From: Verrucomicrobiota bacterium
GTDB taxonomy: Bacteria; Verrucomicrobiota; Verrucomicrobiia; Verrucomicrobiales; Akkermansiaceae
Reading direction: 5' to 3'
DNA length: 64,000 nucleotides
Assembly (NCBI GenBank): GCA_017301995.1
Contig: JAFLEH010000009.1
Location: forward strand, 62,001 to 126,000
Positions 9,570 through 17,100 of the stretch are shown one piece after another. Within the stretch, counting starts at the first letter, position 1. Each line of letters begins with the position of its first letter. The notes under the pieces are model-generated. The model worked only from the letters and a program-made list of their open reading frames with translations, searched no databases and had not been told where the DNA came from. The position numbers and the translations under genes are program-made.

Positions 9570-10202
9570 ATGAGCACCCTCTCCGAACTGTCCGTCGCCG
9601 TCGAAGCCGGCAAGCGCAACGACGCCAAAGCCATCACCCAAGCCCTGCTCGACCAGGGGATGAAGCCGCTCGATGTGGTCGAGCAAGGCCTCGTTCCCGG
9701 CATGTCGGCGATCGGTGAGAAGTTCAAAAACAACGAGGTGTTCGTGCCGGAAATGCTGATCGCCGCCCGCGCGATGAAAGAGTGCATGGCCATCCTCGAA
9801 CCGCTTCTCGCCCAGGCCGGAATCAAACCGAAATTCACGGCCGTGATCGGCACCGTGCAGGGCGACCTCCACGACATCGGCAAAAACCTGGTCGCCATGA
9901 TGCTCAAGGGCGCCAACTTCGGTATCGTCGATCTGGGCACCAACGTGCCGCCGGAGAAATTCGTCGCCGCCGCGCAGGAAAACGGGGCGCACCTCGTGTG
10001 TCTGTCCGCCCTGCTGACCACCACCATGCCCGCCATGAAGACCACCGTGGAAGCGATCAAGGCGGCGGGCCTCACTTCCGTGAAAATCATGGTTGGCGGC
10101 GCACCCGTCACCCAGGATTACGCCCATGAAATCGGCGCGGACGGCTACAGCCCGGATGCCGCCAGCGCCGTGGACCTCGCCCTGACCCTGGCCGAGGCCT
10201 AA
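9570..10202 (+). CDS. mtaC: Methanol corrinoid protein MtaC-like
   Basis: Cobalamin-binding methyl carrier of 210 residues. An N-terminal helical cap (about 1-85) is followed by a Rossmann B12 domain with the base-off/His-on signature GDLHDIGKN, in which His101 should be the lower cobalt ligand. Downstream SALLTTT and VGGAPVT complete the corrinoid-tail-binding motifs. The protein accepts a methyl group from its cognate MtaB and passes it to a second methyltransferase. Neighbouring mtaB with intact zinc ligands favours methanol over methylamine as methyl donor. The start at MSTLSEL matches family length and follows an A/C-rich leader without Shine-Dalgarno sequence. A 121-bp spacer with repeats separates it from the mtaA-like gene. 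Confidence 0.88.
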   Translation: MSTLSELSVAVEAGKRNDAKAITQALLDQGMKPLDVVEQGLVPGMSAIGEKFKNNEVFVPEMLIAARAMKECMAILEPLLAQAGIKPKFTAVIGTVQGDLHDIGKNLVAMMLKGANFGIVDLGTNVPPEKFVAAAQENGAHLVCLSALLTTTMPAMKTTVEAIKAAGLTSVKIMVGGAPVTQDYAHEIGADGYSPDAASAVDLALTLAEA

Positions 10203-10211
10203 CCACCAAAC

Positions 10212-10309
10212 CGCCCGGACGGCGGCTTATCTATCAAACATCAACCGGACGCCCCTCCGGACGGGGGAGTATTGCGCCCTTTTCCGAACCCTTCTATCAA
10301 ACAACAACA
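10212..10309 (+). promoter_or_regulatory. Two small hairpins each followed by TCTATCAAACAWCAAC
   Basis: Between mtaC and the mtaA-like gene, a CCGCC/GGCGG hairpin (10212-10226) precedes TCTATCAAACATCAAC (10231-10246). A second CCCC/GGGG hairpin (10253-10267) precedes the near-identical TCTATCAAACAACAAC (10294-10309). This hairpin-plus-A/C-rich-tail arrangement occurs twice within 100 bases and ends 14 bases before the mtaA-like start. It may set relative expression by RNA processing or partial termination, or reflect a small duplication. Confidence 0.4.
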
Positions 10310-10323
10310 ACATCCCGAACCCC

Positions 10324-11349
10324 ATGGACCGCTCATTCTATCTGAACCTCGCCGCCGGTGGCATGCGCATGCCGATCGGCACCCATCTGGTGCTCCACGA
10401 ACAACCCGATCCCGCGGCCATCGAACTGGACGGAGACCGCCTGGGCGATGTCTGCGCGCAGGCAGCGGACCGATTCCGCACGCCGCTGGCCGTGCCCCTG
10501 ATGGACCTCAAGCTGGAAAAGGAAGCGCTGCTTCTCGCCCTGGGTGTGGCTCCTGGGGAGATCGACGGATTCCATTTCTCCGAACCTCCGGCGGAAGGTC
10601 CGCGCTTCGATTCCACGCCGCGGATGCGGGCCACCTGCGATGCCATCCGCCGGGTGGCCGCGAGGCCGGATCTGGTGCCGCTGGGGATGGGGATCGGCCC
10701 GTTTTCCCTGATGACCAAGCTGGTGGCCGATCCGATCGCGCCGGTCTATCTGGCGGGCACCGGGCTGACGGCGGACGACGACCCGGAGGTGGCCTTGGTC
10801 GAGCGTGTGCTGGCGGTGGGAACCGAGCTTTTGCTAGAGTACTTCGCGACCCAGATCGAAGCCGGGGCCAAGGCGATCATCGTTTGCGAGCCCGCGGCCA
10901 ACGCGGTTTACTTCTCGCCCAAACAACTGGCGGAAGGCAGCGACACGTTCGACCGCTACGTGATGGAGCCGATGCGCCGGATCCGCGCGTTGTTCGCCGA
11001 AACCGGGACGGACTTGGTGTTTCATGACTGCGGCGAGCTAACCGACGGAATGGTGGAGAAATTCGGCACGCTGGATCCCGCGATGATGAGCCTTGGCAGC
11101 TCGCGCGCGCTGTGGGAGGACGCCGCGCGGATACCCAAATCCACCGTGCTGTTCGGAAATCTGCCCACCAAGCGATTTCCGTCGCCGCAGCTTACGGTGG
11201 AGGATGTCGCCTGGTTGGCCCGCGATTTGCGCGAAAAAATGGCGGAAACCGGCCATCCGTTCATCCTGGCCAGCGAATGCGACGTGCTCAGCGTGCCCGG
11301 TTGCGAACGGGAGATCATGGCCAAAGTGGAGGCGTTCATGGACGCCTGA
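10324..11349 (+). CDS. MtaA-like corrinoid:cofactor methyltransferase (UroD family)
   Basis: Protein of 341 residues in the uroporphyrinogen decarboxylase/MtaA-MtbA-CmuA superfamily. It keeps a metal-binding His-x-Cys pair in FHDCGEL (His234, Cys236) and a later Cys in ASECDVLS (Cys319), the H-x-C...C pattern by which these enzymes bind zinc to activate a thiol acceptor. In methanogens the acceptor is coenzyme M; in bacterial systems the acceptor is often tetrahydrofolate through other enzymes, so the acceptor here is unknown. It lies between mtaC and the PocR/AraC-type regulator, which starts 15 bp downstream, so co-transcription is likely. A biosynthetic HemE role is unlikely given the locus and the thiol motifs. 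Confidence 0.75.
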   Translation: MDRSFYLNLAAGGMRMPIGTHLVLHEQPDPAAIELDGDRLGDVCAQAADRFRTPLAVPLMDLKLEKEALLLALGVAPGEIDGFHFSEPPAEGPRFDSTPRMRATCDAIRRVAARPDLVPLGMGIGPFSLMTKLVADPIAPVYLAGTGLTADDDPEVALVERVLAVGTELLLEYFATQIEAGAKAIIVCEPAANAVYFSPKQLAEGSDTFDRYVMEPMRRIRALFAETGTDLVFHDCGELTDGMVEKFGTLDPAMMSLGSSRALWEDAARIPKSTVLFGNLPTKRFPSPQLTVEDVAWLARDLREKMAETGHPFILASECDVLSVPGCEREIMAKVEAFMDA

Positions 11350-11363
11350 ACCCGGGTATCATC

Positions 11364-12494
11364 ATGTTTGAGAATCCCGCCAGACGGATCCGCCGGCTGA
11401 GGCTGGAGTTCAAGCGGCTCACCGGATTCACGGTCAAATGGGTGGCACCGGATGGAACGCTGCAAACCGCCGGTCCGGTATCTTCTCCAACCCGACTTGC
11501 GAACCGGACGGCTGCGCTTCAGGAGGCGCTGCGCTGGGGAGAGCCCTGCGTGATGATGGATGCCGGTGGCGCGGTAGGTTGGGCGGTGCCGCTGATGTGC
11601 AATGCGCAGGTTTTCGGCGGGCTGGTGGTGGAGGACGTGTCCATGGACGACCGTCACGCGAAGATCGCTGCCGGCAGGGTGCGGGCGGGTTGCTCGGAGT
11701 TGCTCAGGCTGGCGGTGGAGTTCAACCTAACCAATGCGGACTGCCTGGCCGCGCGCCGGGCCGCGTCCAGCCGCGAACGGGAGAAGGCCGAGGCCATCCA
11801 CATGCTCAAGGGCTGCAATTACGACGAGATCCGGGATCTTTACCTCCGCGAGGAACCGGTTCTCCTTGCGGCGATCAAGCGCGGCGAACGCGGCGCGGCG
11901 CGCGAAATCGTCAACCGGGTGCTCGTGGGAATCCATCGCATGGCACGGGACCGGCCCAATCTGCTCAAAAGCCTCGCGCTTGAGTTGGTGGTGATGATGT
12001 CCCGTGCGGCGGTGGAGTCCGGTGCCGATCCGGCGTTGGTGCTTGGCTGCAATTTTGACAGCGCCACCGCCCTCGCCGCGCTGTCCCGTGAGGAGGATGT
12101 TTCAGCGTGGTTGGCAAACATGCTGGAACGGGTGATGGACGCGATCCGCGACAACCGGCGCTACCCGAACGCGGTGCTGCTGGTGCGGGCCGTCGCATTC
12201 ATGGAGGAACACATGGGCGAAGCGCTGGACCGCGACACCGTGGCCCGTGCGGCCGGGTTGTCCGGCAGCCATTTTTCCCACCTTATCCGCGAGAAGACCG
12301 GCCGGACCTTCACCGACTGGATGGTCCGTTGCCGGGTTGACCGGGCCAAGGCCTTGCTCCGGAGGACCGACAAAAGTCTTGTCCAGATCTCACTGGAGAG
12401 TGGCTTCGGGGACCAGAGTTATTTCAACCGGGTTTTCAAACGGCACACGGGAACCACTCCGCGCGCATTCCGCGAGCAGTCGAGCATCGAGTGA
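11364..12494 (+). CDS. AraC-family regulator with PocR-like sensor domain
   Basis: Transcription factor of 376 residues. The N-terminal third (about 1-110) resembles a PocR-type ligand domain, with RLTGFTVKWVAPDG, a PLMCNAQVFGGLVVED segment and a helical tail. The middle third is a helical region seen in other AraC proteins of corrinoid loci. The C-terminal 100 residues are a double helix-turn-helix with DTVARAAGLSGSHFSHLIRE and the second-helix signature ISLESGFGDQSYFNRVFK. It sits inside the methyltransferase locus, between the mtaA-like gene and mtaB, and is a good candidate for local control in response to the methyl donor or a related small alcohol. The sensor lacks the usual cysteine cluster of classical PocR domains. 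Confidence 0.82.
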   Translation: MFENPARRIRRLRLEFKRLTGFTVKWVAPDGTLQTAGPVSSPTRLANRTAALQEALRWGEPCVMMDAGGAVGWAVPLMCNAQVFGGLVVEDVSMDDRHAKIAAGRVRAGCSELLRLAVEFNLTNADCLAARRAASSREREKAEAIHMLKGCNYDEIRDLYLREEPVLLAAIKRGERGAAREIVNRVLVGIHRMARDRPNLLKSLALELVVMMSRAAVESGADPALVLGCNFDSATALAALSREEDVSAWLANMLERVMDAIRDNRRYPNAVLLVRAVAFMEEHMGEALDRDTVARAAGLSGSHFSHLIREKTGRTFTDWMVRCRVDRAKALLRRTDKSLVQISLESGFGDQSYFNRVFKRHTGTTPRAFREQSSIE

Positions 12495-12622
12495 ATTGGG
12501 GAACCGCACCAGAATCCAAAATATTCGCACCAAAGACCAAGATCGACGGGTCGGGGATTCGATATATTCGGGGCGTGCGGTCAACCGCCGTGGACCTCAC
12601 ACAACCTAGCACCAAGACACCC

Positions 12623-13999
12623 ATGAAATACCAATCCCTTGCCATCGATCGTCCCGAGTCCCTCGTATTCGGCTCCGCACCGCATCCTCTGGCCACCCGT
12701 TCGGGCATGGTCATCGGAGGGGGATGTGTCTATCCCGAATTGAATTTCACCCTGCCGCCCATGGAAATCACGGCGGATACCATGCCCAGGGTGCTGCAAC
12801 ACTACCGGGAGATCATTCGTGGCGCGCTGGAGCGCGCCGCGGAATTGGAATCCGACGGAGTGGTTGTCGAGTTCGAAACGCTTCCGCCCATGACCGAGAA
12901 TCCGGATTGGGGCATGGCGATCATTCGTGAACTCCTCAACGGCATGGACCGCTTCAACGGCTCCCATGGGCTCAAATCCGTGCTGCGTGTGACACCGAAC
13001 GACAATCGTGAGTTCTTTCGCCCACCTGTCATGAGAAGTGGCTACCATCTCGACCGGATGATCGAGTTGTTCGAGCGTGCTGCGGCGGAAGGCGCCGAGT
13101 TGCTGAGCATCGAGTCGGTGGGCGGCAAGGAACTTCACGATGACGCGCTGATTGCGGGCGATATTGCCTCGGTGATATTCTCCCTGTGCTGCGTGGGAGC
13201 GCGTGACATGCGGTTCCTGTGGACCGAAATCGTCCGCATCGCGGGCCAACACGGAGCCGTTGCCGCCGGCGACACCGCTTGCGGTTTCGGCAACACCGCC
13301 ATGGTGCTTGCCGAACAGAAGATGATTCCGAGAGTGTTTGCGGCGGTCGTCCGCGCGGTCACCGCGGTGCGTTCTCTGGTCGCATACGAATGCGGGGCCG
13401 TAGGTCCGGGCAAGGACTGCGGATATGAAAACCCGTTCCTCAAGGCTATCACCGGTTTTCCGATGGCCATGGAGGGCAAGTCCGCCGCCTGCGCCCATTT
13501 GAGCCCGCTTGGAAACATCGCCGCGGCCACCTGCGACACATGGTCCAACGAGTCGGTGCAAAACATCAAGCTGCTCGGAGGGATGGCTCCCACGTGTTAC
13601 ATGGAACAGCTCATCTACGACTGCCGGATGATGAATGCGGCCATTGGAGAAGGCAGCGAGGGGGTTGCCACCTATCAGCGCTGGGCGGTCGGATCGGACG
13701 CCCGGTTCGATCCCCAAGCCTACATCCTCGCCCCGGTGAACGTCATTCGGATCGCAAACGCGGTGGTTGGCGAAACCAATCACTACCGGGCCGGATGTTC
13801 TGCCGCTCTCGCCGCCGTCGACGTCCTCAAAGACGGCATGGGGAGCGGTCAGTTGCGGATTCCGGACCGCGAACGGATTTGGTTGGACACCATCGGGGAA
13901 ACCGTGGCCGCTTTGCCTGAACGGGAAGACGATTTCATTGCGGCGCAACTCGAACTGGCGGACCCGTCGAAGTTTCTTGCGGCCGAGTATGGCCTCTGA
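12623..13999 (+). CDS. mtaB: Methanol:corrinoid methyltransferase MtaB
   Basis: TIM-barrel zinc enzyme of 458 residues that cleaves the C-O bond of methanol and methylates the corrinoid of MtaC. The known zinc ligands of Methanosarcina barkeri MtaB are Glu164, Cys220 and Cys269. Here SIESVGGKE places Glu at 164, GDTACGFGN places Cys at 220, and GPGKDCGYE places Cys at 266, an almost exact register. Length also matches the methanol enzyme. This is much stronger evidence for methanol than the corrinoid carrier alone. The gene is separated from the regulator by 128 bp, so it may have its own promoter, and is followed by a hairpin with a short T-run. Start at MKYQSLA, preceded by AGACACCC and no Shine-Dalgarno sequence. 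Confidence 0.92.
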   Translation: MKYQSLAIDRPESLVFGSAPHPLATRSGMVIGGGCVYPELNFTLPPMEITADTMPRVLQHYREIIRGALERAAELESDGVVVEFETLPPMTENPDWGMAIIRELLNGMDRFNGSHGLKSVLRVTPNDNREFFRPPVMRSGYHLDRMIELFERAAAEGAELLSIESVGGKELHDDALIAGDIASVIFSLCCVGARDMRFLWTEIVRIAGQHGAVAAGDTACGFGNTAMVLAEQKMIPRVFAAVVRAVTAVRSLVAYECGAVGPGKDCGYENPFLKAITGFPMAMEGKSAACAHLSPLGNIAAATCDTWSNESVQNIKLLGGMAPTCYMEQLIYDCRMMNAAIGEGSEGVATYQRWAVGSDARFDPQAYILAPVNVIRIANAVVGETNHYRAGCSAALAAVDVLKDGMGSGQLRIPDRERIWLDTIGETVAALPEREDDFIAAQLELADPSKFLAAEYGL

Positions 14000-14020
14000 A
14001 GCCAACCGATCTTTACAATC

Positions 14021-14064
14021 GGAATCACTGTTTTCCCTTGTGTCTCAAGGGATTCCGGGTTTTC
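14021..14064 (+). terminator. Putative terminator after mtaB
   Basis: A CCCTTG/CAAGGG stem with a five-base loop sits inside a longer GGAATC...GATTCC pairing and is followed by GGGTTTTCT. It begins 22 bp after the mtaB stop. The T-run is short, so termination may be partial. Confidence 0.45.
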
Positions 14065-14136
14065 TTGCGGAGCGCCACCGGTTTGTCGGAAAAACCGCGT
14101 TCCGGTGGTGCGGCTACCCCACACCCAAAGATCCCG

Positions 14137-17100
14137 ATGAAACCCGGTGCTCCCTCCGCCGTCCGCTCCCTCGTGCTCCTGCTCGCGGTAGGCCTCCTTT
14201 CCTCGATGTGTGCCCTCGCGGGTCGGTACCCGACGTCGGGAACGCAGACGTTCGGCTATCCGAACGGAACCACGAATCTGGGGGACGGAACGGCGATCGG
14301 CACGAATACCACGGCCACGGACTCCCTTCCATCAGCCGTGGTGGTGAATTCGAATGGCGTGGCATTGCTCCGCCTGACCCACAACCGCACGAGCAATACG
14401 AACTCCTCGTTCAAGCTGCCCGACTTGGATAGTGGTTTGGCGATTGCCTCATGGGATGCCAACTTCAACTTGCGCATGGACCGGAGACAGCAGAATACCC
14501 CGGCGGATGGCTGGGCATTCAATATCGGTCCGATACCGGCAGGCAACGGCAATGGAGAGGGTGGGTTTGCCATGGCTGGAGGGATGTATATCTCCTTCGA
14601 CACCTACCAGTCCCCTCGTATCGAAGTCTTTGCGAATGGCATATCGATATTCAGCTACTCCTATTCGTTTTCATTCGATACGACGTTGCGCCCTGTGTCG
14701 ATCCACTGGGACGCAAGCGGTCTGGATATATCCTACAACTCCACCGTGATTTGTTCCAATCTTGCGACTCCAGGCTATGTCCCGGTGGCGGGCCACACGT
14801 TCGCCTACACCGCGCGCACGGGCTCCTTATCCGAAGGGGTCTATTTGGACGATCTCCTCATCTCCACCGTAGCCAACGCCCCCCTTGAAACCAACGGCCC
14901 GGTGATCTCCGAGTTCTGCGCGGACAATGAGAACGGGATCGAGGATGAAAACGGCGACCGCAGCGACTGGATCGAGGTTTACAACGGGTCCGCGACTCCG
15001 GCGAACCTTTCGGGTTGGTTCCTGACCGATACGCCGTCGTTGCCGAACCGGTGGGCGCTTCCGAACGTCACCGTGCCCGCCTACGGCTACCTAACTGTTT
15101 TGGCTTCGGGCAAGAACCGCATCGACCCGGCCTATCCGCTGCACACCAATTTCAGCCTGTCGAAAACCGCGGGGTATCTGGCGTTGATGAAGCCCGACAA
15201 CTCAGCCGCCAGCGAGTTCACCTACGGCGGGCAGGCGGCGGACGTCAGCTATGGCTTGTTGGCGAACGGGACCGGCGGATACGACTACGGCTATCTGGAA
15301 ACGCCGACTCCCGGGTCGACGAACCTCGGCTTGCAGGCCGCTGGTCCTCCGGCGGAGGATGTGGTGTTTCTCAAGGACGGTGTGGCGACAACCGGCGGAT
15401 TGTTTTCCACCGCTTTCACCCTCTCAATCCAGGACCCCTTGCTGGCGGGGTCGGTGGTGCGCTACACCACCAACAACACGCCGCCGACCGAGGCTTCGCC
15501 GATCTATACGACGCCAATAACGGTGAACGCCACCACCACCCTCAGGGCGCGGGTGTTTTCGCCGGGTCGGCTTCCGGGGGCGATCTCCAGCCGCACGTTC
15601 CTCGCGCTCGATTCCACTCTAACCAACTACCATGGCAGTGGCCAGGCGTTTTCGTCCAACCTGCCGATCATCGTGATGGATAGTTATAATGTGCCGATCG
15701 ATTCCTATACCACGGAGGGCGCCCGGCCCCATCGTCTTACCTACTCGGTGGTGATTGACAAGAACGCCGCCGCTCCGGCACCGGATACCAACCGGGCGGT
15801 GATCACGGGTACCGCGGATTTCCAAGGCCGCTGCGGCACCCATGTCCGTGGAGAAACCTCGGCGGGATTCCCGCAGAAGAGCTATTCGTGGGAGTTGTGG
15901 AACAATGACAACGAGGACAAGAGCGCGTCGATTCTGGGTTTTCCGGCCGAGAGCGACTGGGTCCTGCACGCACCCTATACCGACAAGACCCTGATGCGGA
16001 ATTTTGTGACTTTTTCGATGATGCGCGCCTTTGATGGCAACGCCGCCGGCATGGGGGTCAAATTCGTCGAGGTGTTCTTCAATCAGGATGGCGGCGCTCT
16101 GACGGAATCCGACTACCGCGGCGTCTATGTGTTGGTTGAGAAGATCAAACGAAGCGGCGACCGGGTGAACATTGAGAAGCTGACCGACACGATGACCGAT
16201 CCCGCGATGATCAGCGGCGGATATATTTTCGCACGTGACAAGGCGGATCCCGGGGATGTGACTTTCGCCACCACACTGATCAACTCAAGTACGACGGGCA
16301 ATTCGGTTCCCGGATTCACATTTGTGGAGCCGGACGCTCCGAATGCCGCTCAGAAAACCTGGCTGACAAATCATGTGAATACCTTCGAGGCCGCGCTCAC
16401 GGGAGCGAACTTCGCCGATCCCGCAACGGGTTATGCGGCATATATCAATCCCAGGAGTTTCGTGGACAACCAATGGTTCATCGAGATCACCAAGCAGATT
16501 GACGGCTACCGTTGGAGTTCGTATTTTTACAAGGACCGCGCCGGGAAGATCAATTCCGGGCCGGTTTGGGACTACAACCTTTCACTCTACAACGCCAACT
16601 ACAACGGCGGGGACTCGCACAGCGGATGGTATTACTCGGTGCTTGGCAGCGTGGATTATTTTTACTGGCCCCGCCTCCATCAGGATCCGAACTACGAGAT
16701 CCTCCACTGGGACCGCTATTGGGATCTGCGGCGCGGTCCGTTTGAGTCAACATCGGTGATGAACTACATCGATAGCCTAGCAAGCGAGTTGGTGAACGGC
16801 AGCACGACACCCGTTACCAACAGCATGGCCAACCAAGCCCCGCTGGCTGAGAATCCGGCGATGCGGGTGTATCGGAAATATCCGGTCCTTGGAACCTATC
16901 TGTGGCCCAACCCCGGCAATGTCGGCGGTCGCACCAAGTATTGGAACGGTCCGAGCCTGACCCCCACAACCTACACCTCTGCCGATGCCGAGGTGGACGC
17001 GATGAAGAGCTTTCTGGTCCAGCGGCTCGCGTGGATTGACGACCAGAACTACTCCGGCGCCACGATTTACCGTCCGCCGGTGTTTTCTCTAACCGGAGGC

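Noticed and set aside
10324..11349. Uroporphyrinogen decarboxylase (HemE)
   Set aside because: The His-x-Cys...Cys zinc-thiol pattern and the location between mtaC and mtaB fit a corrinoid methyltransferase rather than haem synthesis.
12581..14005. Long minus-strand open frame of 474 codons opposite mtaB
   Set aside because: It lies exactly antisense to a well-conserved MtaB, is His/Arg-rich with no recognisable domain, and reflects GC-rich third-position bias.
13767..14432. Plus-strand frame bridging mtaB and the CotH gene
   Set aside because: Overlaps both genes out of frame and has no domain; it is a shadow.
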